From: a bacterium
GTDB lineage: Bacteria > Patescibacteriota > Minisyncoccia > UBA6257 > JAGOQP01
DNA: 35,835 bases
NCBI GenBank assembly: GCA_021844025.1
Contig: JAKBUF010000005.1
Span: 1-35,835 of the forward strand
Direction: 5' to 3'
The notes under the pieces are model-generated. The model saw only the letters and a program-made list of their open reading frames with translations, did no database searches and was not told the origin of the DNA. Below are positions 7,304 to 14,931 of the stretch, piece by piece. Position 1 is the first letter of the stretch. Each line of letters begins with the position of its first letter. Position numbers and translations under genes: made by a program.

Positions 7304-7416
7304 AAATTTTCAAATATCAATCCGCTATCTGGCGGACCAATTTACAATCAATGATCAATTATACAATTATCCAATTGAAAATTCACTGGAAATTGACAAT
7401 TGGAAACTGAAAATTA
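7304..7416. repeat. AT-rich dispersed repeat, copy 3, with an inserted GC palindrome
   Basis: It shares a right half of about 45 bp with copy 4 (GAAAATTCACTGGAAATTGA and TTGGAAACTGAAAATT). Compared with copy 4, an 18-bp block containing TCCGCTATCTGGCGGA is inserted between ATATCAA and AATTT. Confidence 0.7.
7321..7336. repeat. GC mini-palindrome TCCGC..GCGGA, copy 1
   Basis: TCCGCTATCTGGCGGA is an imperfect palindrome nested in AT-rich repeat copy 3. Related sequences occur at 14956 and 33962. Confidence 0.45.
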
Positions 7417-7424
7417 TGAATATT

Positions 7425-8117
7425 TTACTCTTCTAGGCTTTCCAGTGCATTACGCGCGGCCTCAACTTCGGCTTCTTGTTTTGAATACCCTTTCCCCTGC
7501 GCAACTTGTTTGTCTTTAATAAATACTCCTACCACAAATTCCTTACGGTGGTCAGGTCCTGATTGTGAAATGACTTGATATCCAGGGGTGGTTTTAAATT
7601 TTTCCTGCGCGCGTTCTTGAAACAAGCTCTTGGCATCTTTAAATAGCTGCTTTTCTACAATTTCATCTACGTGAGAAAACACCTGCTGTGCAATAAATTG
7701 AGCAGCAATTTCGTACCCTTGGTCAAGATATATGGCCCCCAACAATGCCTCAAACGCATTAGCTAAAATTACCTCGCGGGCGCGGCCGGTGTCCTTCTCT
7801 TCTCCGCGAGAGAGTAATAAGTAGTCTCCTAAAGAAATATCGCGAGCGATTTGGGCAAGTGATATATAATTTACCATTGCCGCTCGAACGCTGGTTAAAT
7901 ATCCCTCGTCTTTTTGAGGATATTTTTTAAACAAGGCTTCAGTAATTGCCAGTTCTAAAACTGCGTCCCCTAAAAATTCCAGCCGTTCATTATGTGGCAA
8001 CGGCCAATCCTGATTTTCATTTAAATATGAGCGGTGCGTGCATGCCTCATGCAAGAAATCAATTTTATGAAATGTAACACCGATTTGTTTTTGAAATACA
8101 CTAAAATCTGGAAGCAT
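7425..8117 (-). CDS. rnc: ribonuclease III
   Basis: RNase III cuts double-stranded RNA, including rRNA precursors. The catalytic signature NERLEFLGDAVLELAI lies near residues 43-58, with Glu and Asp that bind magnesium. A second acidic site (LANAFEALLGAIYLDQG) lies near residues 118-134. The C-terminal dsRNA-binding domain runs about 160-230 and ends with KGYSKQEAEVEAARNAL. The length of 230 aa is normal. It lies between nusB and smc; the 25-bp gap to nusB indicates one operon. Confidence 0.96.
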   Translation of the reverse strand: MLPDFSVFQKQIGVTFHKIDFLHEACTHRSYLNENQDWPLPHNERLEFLGDAVLELAITEALFKKYPQKDEGYLTSVRAAMVNYISLAQIARDISLGDYLLLSRGEEKDTGRAREVILANAFEALLGAIYLDQGYEIAAQFIAQQVFSHVDEIVEKQLFKDAKSLFQERAQEKFKTTPGYQVISQSGPDHRKEFVVGVFIKDKQVAQGKGYSKQEAEVEAARNALESLEE

Positions 8118-8142
8118 TGATTTGGGATTTTCAAATATCTAT

Positions 8143-8601
8143 TTATTTCTCATTCTTTTCTTTTTCTCCCGACTCTTTGTCGATTTGTTCAATTTGCTTA
8201 TATACCGTACCTAAAACACCGTTAATAAACCGTCCGGAGTTAATACCTCCGTAGTTTTTAGCTAATTCAATTGCCTCATTAATTGCCACTTTATAGGGAA
8301 CCTCATCGTGGTTTGCATACATGAGTTCATATACCCCAATACGCAATACATTCCTGTCTATAAAGGTAATTTGATCAAACGGCCATTCAACTGCCGACGC
8401 CGTAATGACCCCATCAATTTCTTGGAGGTGTTGGGTTATGCCTTTTATTATATTCCACACAAATTCTGGCTCATCAATCCCGGGACCGAATTCGCCCATG
8501 TTGCGTTGCACAATTCCAACCAGATCGGTCTGTTTTCCGGAGAAATCCCATTCATACAACGATTGTAATACGATTGAGCGTGCGAGATGACGGGTAGCCA
8601 T
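8143..8601 (-). CDS. nusB: transcription antitermination factor NusB
   Basis: NusB with S10 binds boxA RNA and supports rRNA antitermination. The 152-aa all-helical protein starts [19 protein letters not shown]. It has the family segment [16 protein letters not shown] and the C-terminal [24 protein letters not shown] charged tail follows ([12 protein letters not shown]). It lies 25 bp upstream of rnc on the same strand. Repeat copy 4 fills the space between it and rpmF. Confidence 0.95.
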   Translation of the reverse strand: MATRHLARSIVLQSLYEWDFSGKQTDLVGIVQRNMGEFGPGIDEPEFVWNIIKGITQHLQEIDGVITASAVEWPFDQITFIDRNVLRIGVYELMYANHDEVPYKVAINEAIELAKNYGGINSGRFINGVLGTVYKQIEQIDKESGEKEKNEK

Positions 8602-8610
8602 AAATGTATA

Positions 8611-8720
8611 AAATTTTCAAATATCAATTTCCAATTTTCAATCAATGAATTAAATAATCAATTAAAAAATTATCTAAATGAAAATTCACTGAAAATTGAT
8701 AATTGGAAACTGAAAATTGG
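8611..8720. repeat. AT-rich dispersed repeat, copy 4
   Basis: This element has the left arm AAATATCAATTTCCAATTTT and the right arm GATAATTGGAAACTGAAAAT. It lies between rpmF and nusB. The right half matches copy 3 closely. Confidence 0.7.
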
Positions 8721-8731
8721 AGAAATAATTT

Positions 8732-8914
8732 CTATTTCTTTACCTTGATTTTTCTTCCTCGGTAATAACCACAGTGTGAACACGCACGATGCGAAAGTAC
8801 CGGATGTTTACATTCCGGACACGGGGCAACGTGTTGTTTTGGTTTTAACGCTTCATGTGAGCGGCGGCGTCCTACTTTAGAACTCGTATGATGCCGCATT
8901 GGTACTCCTCCCAT
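8732..8914 (-). CDS. rpmF: 50S ribosomal protein L32, zinc-binding form
   Basis: This 60-aa protein has the L32 start [23 protein letters not shown], matching the usual MAVPKRKTSKSRR..RRSH. The zinc ribbon is CPEC near residue 33 and CSHCG near residue 46. A basic tail [11 protein letters not shown] follows. The four cysteines are intact. It lies between rnhB and nusB on the minus strand. Confidence 0.95.
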   Translation of the reverse strand: MGGVPMRHHTSSKVGRRRSHEALKPKQHVAPCPECKHPVLSHRACSHCGYYRGRKIKVKK

Positions 8915-8924
8915 AGTATAGATT

Positions 8925-8958
8925 TAGTGATTAGTGATTAGGGTCTAGTGGTTAGTGA
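8925..8958. repeat. TAGTGATTAG-type repeat, copy 1
   Basis: A 34-bp run of degenerate TAGTGATTAG/TAGTGGTTAG units between rpmF and rnhB. The same length and order of units recur at 13034. Confidence 0.6.
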
Positions 8959-8978
8959 AAATGCAAAAAAACAATAAA

Positions 8979-9665
8979 TCACTTACCTCTTTTTTTTATT
9001 GTAGACAAAGACCCAAGAAAAGTCAAACGATGTATGGAGCTAGGGCCGTGTTTTTTAATTGCTCGGTAGTGTTTTTTGGTTCCGTATCCTTTGTGTTCAT
9101 GAAACGCATAGTGTGGATAATTTTTGTGCATGCGGAGCATATATCTGTCTCGTAATACTTTTGCTACAACGGAAGCAAGTGATACCGCGGGGACTAATTC
9201 ATCTGCTTTTGGAAACCCACACACCAGAATAAGCGATTTTTTAGGGTCTCTTTGCGTTCGCTTGTTTGAGGTGTGGGTAAACCTCCTTTTGTCAACAAAA
9301 ACTTTTAGTCCACCGTCAAGAATTACTTCTACTTGATCCACCACCTTAAACTTTGATTGGGTCTGTAACTTATCTATTGCCCTCTGCGCCGCTTTATTGC
9401 ATGCGCGAGATATATTTATAGTATCTATCTGTTTTGCGGACGCGCTTGCATACGCATAAGGCACATTTTTTTGTATCCATAAAAACCACTCTTCTCGTTG
9501 TATGGGAGTAAGTTTTTTTGAGTCCGTTAATTTTTTAGGGGCATTGGTTTTTTTAAAAAGGGTTTTGTGGTTTTTGGGAAGTAACACCGCTCCCACATAT
9601 ACACTCCCCGCCAACGGTCCCCTGCCCGCTTCATCTATACCAATAATATGGCTCTTTTTAGACAT
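8979..9665 (-). CDS. rnhB: ribonuclease HII
   Basis: RNase HII removes ribonucleotides and RNA from RNA-DNA hybrids. The active-site start IGIDEAGRGPLAG lies near residues 8-20. DSKKLTPIQRE near 46-56 and the downstream ILDGGLKVF and PAVSLASVVAKVLRDRYM segments complete the family pattern. The chosen ATG at 9665 gives MSKKSHIIGIDEAG. The open frame extends 24 codons further upstream, but that stretch is not family-like. It is divergent from dnaE. Confidence 0.93.
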   Translation of the reverse strand: MSKKSHIIGIDEAGRGPLAGSVYVGAVLLPKNHKTLFKKTNAPKKLTDSKKLTPIQREEWFLWIQKNVPYAYASASAKQIDTINISRACNKAAQRAIDKLQTQSKFKVVDQVEVILDGGLKVFVDKRRFTHTSNKRTQRDPKKSLILVCGFPKADELVPAVSLASVVAKVLRDRYMLRMHKNYPHYAFHEHKGYGTKKHYRAIKKHGPSSIHRLTFLGSLSTIKKRGK

Positions 9666-9701
9666 AAAACAATGTTCTATTATTACATATTTTTTATAAT
9701 T

Positions 9702-9729
9702 TTGCGTTTCAAAATTGTATAGGTATAAT
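9702..9729 (+). promoter_or_regulatory. dnaE promoter
   Basis: -35 TTGCGT (9702-9707) is separated by 16 bp from -10 TATAAT (9724-9729). The predicted start near 9736 leaves a leader of about 105 nt. The leader contains complementary CCCCGT (9770-9775) and ACGGGG (9801-9806), a possible hairpin. Confidence 0.7.
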
Positions 9730-9841
9730 ACAAGCAATCAACCACCTCCATGCCATCCAAATTCACCCACCCCGTAAAATTTTCACTTCGTTCAAATTAC
9801 ACGGGGCAAGTTTTCATGTTTACTATTGTTAATTAGAGCCT

Positions 9842-12800
9842 ATGAAAAATCAATTTGTACATCTCCACGTACATAGCCACTACTCCCTCTTGGATGGGTT
9901 GGCAAAAATTGAAGACCTTGTAGCACGCGCAAAAGAATTGGAAATGGAATCAATCGCGCTTACGGATCATGGTAATGTATATGGTGCGGTTGAGTTTTAT
10001 CAAAAAGCAAAAAAGGCTGGCATAAAACCCATACTCGGCGTAGAAGCATATATTGCTCCCAAGAGCCGGTTTGATAGACAAAACGGAGGTGGCAAGTATT
10101 ACCATATTACTCTGTTAGCAAAAAATAATACGGGGTGGAAAAATATTTTGGAACTAGTTACTCTCGCAAATCTTGAGGGTTTTTATTATAAACCTCGTAT
10201 TGATAAAGAACTTTTACAAAAACACCACGAAGGAATTATTGCGCTTTCGGGATGTTTAACTGGAGAAATTCCCCGTTTACTCGCGGAACATCGCGTAGAA
10301 GACGCACGCGGCGTTGTTCGCTTTTATAAAGAATTATTCGGCGGCGACTTTTATATGGAAATTTGGGACCAAAAACAAATTCCCGAAATGCAAAACATAC
10401 GCCCCGCGGTGGTACAGTTGGCACGAGAAGAACATATTCCCCTCGTTGCTACGCAAGACATGCATTATTTGCGTAAAGATGATTCGTTGTATCACGATAT
10501 TTTACTTGCCGTACAAACCGGCAATAAATTGAGCGATGATGACCGTCTTACGTTACGTGCGGGAGATTTCTCTATGCGTTCTCCACAAGAAATGGAAGAA
10601 TTATTTTCTGAGTTTCCCGAAGCTATAGAAAATACACATATCATTGCAAATAAATGCAATGTGGAAATAGAGCTGGGAAAAACATTTTTGCCTAAGTTTC
10701 AGGTTCCCGATGGCAAAACTCCTACCGCGTATATGCGCGAACTTATTAATGCGCGCATACATGAACGATACCCCGTTATAACCGATGAAATTCGCCAACG
10801 TCTGGAATATGAACTGGGGGTTATTGAAAAAATGGGTTTTGAAGATTATTTCTTGATTGTGCAGGATTTTGTGAACTGGGCAAAAGACCGCAAAATTGTA
10901 GTAGGACCTGGCAGAGGAAGCGCGGCGGGGAGTATTGTTTCATATATATTACGTATTACCGACGTAGACCCTATACAATACGATTTGCTTTTTGAGCGTT
11001 TCTTAAATCCTGATCGTATTCAAATGCCAGATATTGATATTGATTTTACCGATGTGCGCCGCGACGAGGTTATGGGATATTTAGAAGAAAAATACGGGAA
11101 ACGCAATGTGGCACATATTATTACGTTTGGAACTATGGCGTCGCGCGCGGCAGTACGTGACGTCGGGCGCGCGTTGGGACTCTCTTATGGATTTTGCGAT
11201 CAGGTGGCAAAATTAATTCCATTTACTACCGAACAAACGCGCCGTCCCCTTTTGGAAATGGTTGAGGAAACACCCGATCTTAAACAACTCTACAACACCA
11301 ATACCGATGCACGAAAACTTATTGATGCCGCTTCTCGCTTAGAAGGAGTAGCGCGCCATGCTTCGGTGCATGCGTGCGGTACGGTGATCTCTGAAAAACC
11401 GCTCACTGAATATATTGCACTCCAAAACGCACCCCAAGACGAAAATGTTATTATTACCCAATTTGAAGGACACACTATTGAAGCACTGGGTCTTTTGAAA
11501 ATGGATTTATTGGGACTCAAAAACCTTACCATTATTGAAGAGGCTTTGCGTCTTATTAAAACCATACATGGAATTGATATTGATATTTCAAAAATTCCAC
11601 TTGACGATGAGGCAACATTTAAAACACTGCAACGAGGAGACACTACCGGTGTGTTTCAGTTAGAATCAAGCGGCATGCGACGCTACCTCAAGGAATTAAA
11701 GCCAACCGAGCTGGAAGATATTATTGCTATGGTTGCGTTGTATCGTCCTGGTCCCATGGAACTGATTCCTCAATATATTGCACGTAAACATGGGCGTGAA
11801 GAAGTTACCTATTTACACCCGAAATTAGAACCCATTTTAAAAACCACACACGGAATTGGAATTTATCAAGAACAAATGATGCGTATTGCGCGTGACTTAG
11901 CGGGGTTTTCGCTAGCACAAGCAGACACGCTACGTAAAGCAATTGGTAAAAAAATAAAAGAACTCCTTGATAAACAAGAGATGCTGTTAATAGATGGTAT
12001 GATTGCAAACGGTATAGACAAACGTACCGCGCGAAAAATTTGGGATTTATTTCCCCCGTTTGCGCGTTATGGATTTAATCGCAGTCACGCGGCGTGTTAC
12101 GCGTTCATTGCGTATCGCACTGCATATTTAAAGACTCACTACCCCATTGAACTTATGACCGCATTATTTAATGCTGATCGGGGAGACATTGATCGAATTT
12201 CATTTTTGATTTCTGAAGCGCGCCGTTCGCGTGTTGGTATTTTACCCCCCGACATTAACCAGAGTTACGCATTGTTTATGCCAGAAGGAAATGCGATTCG
12301 GTTTGGACTTACCGCTATTAAAAATGTGGGAGAAGCAATTGTTGAAGAAATTATTCGAGAACGTCAACGCGGTGGACCGTTTAAAAATTTTGAAGATGTA
12401 CTTACCCGCGTATTACATAAAGACCTTAATAAAAAATCTCTAGAAAGTATGATTAAGGCGGGGGTGTTTGATAGTTTGGGAAATGAGCGACAAAATTTGT
12501 TAGATAATTTAGATATGATTTTGCAATTTGCCCAACAAGCACGCAAACATACCGCCGCTATGCAACATAGTTTGTTTGGCTCAACCGCAACTCCCGCCGG
12601 TATTCGCATACAATTACGCGCTACCCCGCCCGCAACCATGAACGACACGTTGTTTTGGGAAAAAGAATTACTTGGGTTTTATCTTTCTGACCACCCCCTA
12701 AAAGCATATGAAAAAACACTAAAGGAAAAACAGGTAACGCCAATTAAAACCGCGCTTGCGAAAGGCGCAAGTAACGCGCCAGTACGGCTAGCAGGCGTGG

Positions 12801-13021
12801 TGACCGCAATAAAAAAGATCATTACTAAAAATAAAAAACAGATTGCGTTTGTGACTATTGAAGACACCAGCGACGCAACCGATATTATTGTGTTTTCAGA
12901 AGTCTTAGCGCGCAAACCGGAAGCATGGCAAGAAAAAAATATTTTAATTGTACAAGGAAAACTTTCTGAGCGAGACAATGAAACTAAGATGATTTGCGAA
13001 CAGGTGATCAAACTCAACTAA
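9842..13021 (+). CDS. dnaE: DNA polymerase III alpha subunit (DnaE1 type)
   Basis: This is the replicative polymerase of the chromosome. Residues 1-270 are the PHP domain (HVHSHYSLLDG, ALTDHGNVYGA, GVEAYIAP). The palm has GPGRGSAAGS near residue 353 and catalytic PDIDIDF near residue 397. The tau/beta interaction and fingers regions follow, with GRYGFNRSHAACYAFIAYRTAYLK near residue 740. A helix-hairpin-helix region and a C-terminal OB fold (VRLAGVVTAIKKII...VTIEDTSDATDIIVF) end the protein. At 1059 aa it is slightly shorter than E. coli DnaE (1160). It is a single gene with its own promoter and terminator. Confidence 0.97.
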   Translation: MKNQFVHLHVHSHYSLLDGLAKIEDLVARAKELEMESIALTDHGNVYGAVEFYQKAKKAGIKPILGVEAYIAPKSRFDRQNGGGKYYHITLLAKNNTGWKNILELVTLANLEGFYYKPRIDKELLQKHHEGIIALSGCLTGEIPRLLAEHRVEDARGVVRFYKELFGGDFYMEIWDQKQIPEMQNIRPAVVQLAREEHIPLVATQDMHYLRKDDSLYHDILLAVQTGNKLSDDDRLTLRAGDFSMRSPQEMEELFSEFPEAIENTHIIANKCNVEIELGKTFLPKFQVPDGKTPTAYMRELINARIHERYPVITDEIRQRLEYELGVIEKMGFEDYFLIVQDFVNWAKDRKIVVGPGRGSAAGSIVSYILRITDVDPIQYDLLFERFLNPDRIQMPDIDIDFTDVRRDEVMGYLEEKYGKRNVAHIITFGTMASRAAVRDVGRALGLSYGFCDQVAKLIPFTTEQTRRPLLEMVEETPDLKQLYNTNTDARKLIDAASRLEGVARHASVHACGTVISEKPLTEYIALQNAPQDENVIITQFEGHTIEALGLLKMDLLGLKNLTIIEEALRLIKTIHGIDIDISKIPLDDEATFKTLQRGDTTGVFQLESSGMRRYLKELKPTELEDIIAMVALYRPGPMELIPQYIARKHGREEVTYLHPKLEPILKTTHGIGIYQEQMMRIARDLAGFSLAQADTLRKAIGKKIKELLDKQEMLLIDGMIANGIDKRTARKIWDLFPPFARYGFNRSHAACYAFIAYRTAYLKTHYPIELMTALFNADRGDIDRISFLISEARRSRVGILPPDINQSYALFMPEGNAIRFGLTAIKNVGEAIVEEIIRERQRGGPFKNFEDVLTRVLHKDLNKKSLESMIKAGVFDSLGNERQNLLDNLDMILQFAQQARKHTAAMQHSLFGSTATPAGIRIQLRATPPATMNDTLFWEKELLGFYLSDHPLKAYEKTLKEKQVTPIKTALAKGASNAPVRLAGVVTAIKKIITKNKKQIAFVTIEDTSDATDIIVFSEVLARKPEAWQEKNILIVQGKLSERDNETKMICEQVIKLN

Positions 13022-13033
13022 TGTTGAGTTTGG

Positions 13034-13067
13034 TAGTGATTAGTGGTCAGTGACTAGTGGTTAGTGA
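13034..13067. repeat. TAGTGATTAG-type repeat, copy 2
   Basis: A 34-bp run immediately after dnaE that matches copy 1 at 8925 at most positions (both begin TAGTGATTAGTG and end CTAGTGGTTAGTGA). Confidence 0.6.
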
Positions 13068-13073
13068 ATTAAT

Positions 13074-13105
13074 CTTACATTCGTGACGATCGTCAGAAAT
13101 GTAAG
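13074..13105. repeat. inverted repeat downstream of dnaE
   Basis: CTTACATTCGTGACG pairs with CGTCAGAAATGTAAG at 13 of 15 positions. It sits between dnaE and the shared terminator. Role unknown. Confidence 0.4.
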
Positions 13106-13113
13106 AAAAAAAT

Positions 13114-13140
13114 AAACCCGAACAAACTACGTTCGGGTTT
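13114..13140. terminator. bidirectional terminator between dnaE and the W-rich gene
   Basis: A perfect 10-bp stem AAACCCGAAC/GTTCGGGTTT. On the minus strand a T-rich tract (ATTTTTTTC) follows. On the plus strand TTTTG follows. It ends dnaE and the convergent gene at 13147. Confidence 0.8.
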
Positions 13141-13146
13141 TGAATT

Positions 13147-13728
13147 TTATGCCGCGCGTAGGGCCGCGGGACTATCACCATAAAAATTATAGCAAAGTCG
13201 TTGATATACCCAGTCCCAGCGAAAGTTGTCCCATTTAAGTGCCCGGACACATAGGTCACCAAAACCATTGTGATATATAGTGCCCCAGAAGAATATAGTT
13301 TCCTTTTTCCATTCTTCGGGGATGTGTTTGGGGTTGGCAAGTAACCAATCCAACACATTTGTATTGAGGGCTGACTTGTTTTTTAATTCCTCACTAAGTT
13401 GCTCTCCACTTACACTACCATTAGTTTCCTGTTGTTCATTCAAATATAATCTAACGGCAGAGAGACTAAATTGAAATAGGCCATTCCTACAATGCCTGAC
13501 GATCTTCCAGCCACTCGGGACAAACGGATCAGTATCGCAGTCAATTAAGTCTTCAATTTTTTTGATCTCCGAAAGACCGCGGATAACATCATGAACCAAT
13601 GAAAGTGTGTTTCCAGAAGATAATTTTTTAATATCTCCGGGTGTCCATGGTCCACTGGTTCCAGAATTTCTTCGAAATGCCATAAAAAGTTCATTAATAA
13701 GCGGAAATGATACATTAAATTCAGACAT
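13147..13728 (-). CDS. conserved-looking protein of unknown function with W-rich C-terminal tail
   Basis: The product is 193 aa. The start at 13728 is set by a strong Shine-Dalgarno sequence (AGGAGG, 6 nt before the ATG). There is no signal peptide or membrane helix. The N-terminal half contains PSGWKIVRHCRNG. The central segment reads LDWLLANPKHIPEEWKKE then FFWGTIYHNGFGDLCVRALKW. The last 30 residues are rich in Trp, Tyr, Asp, Asn and Phe and end SPAALRAA. From memory, similarly built proteins occur in other Parcubacteria, with differing residues in this tail; I cannot verify this. In the tail 16 of 23 codons end in C or T, and nine in a row do so just before SPAAL. A hypervariable target of a diversity-generating retroelement is possible but unproven. 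Confidence 0.7.
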   Translation of the reverse strand: MSEFNVSFPLINELFMAFRRNSGTSGPWTPGDIKKLSSGNTLSLVHDVIRGLSEIKKIEDLIDCDTDPFVPSGWKIVRHCRNGLFQFSLSAVRLYLNEQQETNGSVSGEQLSEELKNKSALNTNVLDWLLANPKHIPEEWKKETIFFWGTIYHNGFGDLCVRALKWDNFRWDWVYQRLCYNFYGDSPAALRAA

Positions 13729-13745
13729 GATTGTCCTCCTTTTTG

Positions 13746-13776
13746 TGCAACGGTGTTTCAAAACGAAACGATGTTG
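13746..13776. promoter_or_regulatory. inverted repeat in the leader of the W-rich gene
   Basis: On the plus strand GCAACGGTGTTTC and GAAACGATGTTGC form a near-perfect inverted repeat around AAAAC, just upstream of the Shine-Dalgarno sequence. It could be a leader hairpin or an operator. Confidence 0.35.
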
Positions 13777-13816
13777 CTGGTTATTGGTTTTGTTTTTTGT
13801 TTACTCCCCCTGTTAC

Positions 13817-14840
13817 GCACATTCCGGAATATCTACGGACACTCTGATATCATAGAGCTATGCGTCAGAAACACACAAAGAACCTTTCCTTCGTTGAACG
13901 TAAGGAAATAGAGTACTTCATAGCAAAAGGATATAGTGGTCGAGCTATTGCTCAGATGCTCCATCGAGGAAAAAGCGCTATTTATACAGAACTACAACGA
14001 ACGGTACCTTATAACGCACGACTCGCACAGCAGTATGCACGAACCATCTTGAAGAATCGAAAATATCAAAAATACCACATAGAAGCAGTGCCAGATCTCA
14101 AACAGTATGTGATTGAGAAATTACAGGACGGATGGGCTCCTGAGGTGATTGCGGGACGTATGCAAAAAGATCATCTCCCTTTCTATGCCTCCAAAACCTC
14201 TATCTATGACTGGCTCTATTCGGTCTGGGGACAGTCATATTGTCACTATCTGTATACGCATAGATATGGACATAAGAAACGAAGAATACAGAAAGCATCT
14301 CGAGTAATGATTCCATTTCGAGTAGGAATTGAGCACAGAACTGCGGGCGCCACGAATCGTTCGCGTTATGGGCATTGGGAAGCAGATACGATCATATCAG
14401 GAAAAGGAGGGCGGGGTGCCTTACTCACGACCCAAGAACGGAAGTCACGGTATGTAACGATTATCAAATCATCTTCACTCTCTGCGTATGAGGTTGCCAG
14501 TCATCTGCAACATCAGATACTACAGCTAAAGACTCAGAGCATCACCTTTGATAACGGGATTGAGAACAAACAACATCATATAATTGGAGTACCTACATTC
14601 TTTTGTGAACCGTATAGCTCATGGCAGAAAGGAAGTATTGAAAATGCCAATCGATTAATACGGAGGTTCGTTCCCAAGAAAACCAATATGCGCTATATTA
14701 CTCAGAGACACTGTGATGCCATTGCCACGTATATAAACAAAAAACCCCGCAAGATATTGGGGTATGCCAGTCCGTATGAAGTCGCCATACGGGGTAACTT
14801 ATTTACACTACAGAGTGTCCGTAGATAGGGGTGAATTTGC
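13817..14840 (+). mobile_element. IS30-family insertion sequence
   Basis: Terminal inverted repeats of about 30 bp flank one transposase gene. The inner 17 bp (TATCTACGGACACTCTG at 13830-13846; complement at 14811-14827) are perfect. The outer part matches at ATTC and GCA with a divergent 5-bp block. If the element is taken one base longer on each side, TTA flanks both ends (13813-13815 and 14842-14844) as a 3-bp target duplication, a size usual for IS30. It inserted between the W-rich gene and thrS. Confidence 0.85.
13860..14828 (+). CDS. IS30-family transposase
   Basis: This 322-aa DDE transposase has an N-terminal helix-turn-helix (FVERKEIEYFIAKGYSGRAIAQML...SAIYTEL) that binds the inverted repeats. 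The catalytic residues are in HWEADTI (first Asp, near 172), ITFDNGIE (second Asp, near 233) and SIENANRLIRRF (Glu, near 264). The ORF is full length for the family and uninterrupted, so the element may still be active. The stop lies within the right inverted repeat. Confidence 0.93.
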   Translation: MRQKHTKNLSFVERKEIEYFIAKGYSGRAIAQMLHRGKSAIYTELQRTVPYNARLAQQYARTILKNRKYQKYHIEAVPDLKQYVIEKLQDGWAPEVIAGRMQKDHLPFYASKTSIYDWLYSVWGQSYCHYLYTHRYGHKKRRIQKASRVMIPFRVGIEHRTAGATNRSRYGHWEADTIISGKGGRGALLTTQERKSRYVTIIKSSSLSAYEVASHLQHQILQLKTQSITFDNGIENKQHHIIGVPTFFCEPYSSWQKGSIENANRLIRRFVPKKTNMRYITQRHCDAIATYINKKPRKILGYASPYEVAIRGNLFTLQSVRR

Positions 14841-14919
14841 CTTAAATTCCTAATATAATTGTATACACATATACAATATGTGTCAAGTGTTTCGGTGTAC
14901 AAAAGACCCGCTTTTCTGC

Positions 14920-14925
14920 TACACT
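14920..14925 (+). promoter_or_regulatory. extended -10 box of thrS (leaderless)
   Basis: TGCTACACT ends 6 nt before the ATG at 14932. The -35 region is weak. The close spacing predicts a leaderless mRNA. Confidence 0.5.
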
Positions 14926-14931
14926 ATTTCC

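Noticed and set aside
6824-7354. Plus-strand ORF of 176 aa opposite smc
   Set aside because: Overlaps the conserved SMC head domain in antisense and has no recognisable content.
8925-13067. CRISPR array
   Set aside because: The TAGTGATTAG units are degenerate and contiguous with no spacers, and no cas genes are present.
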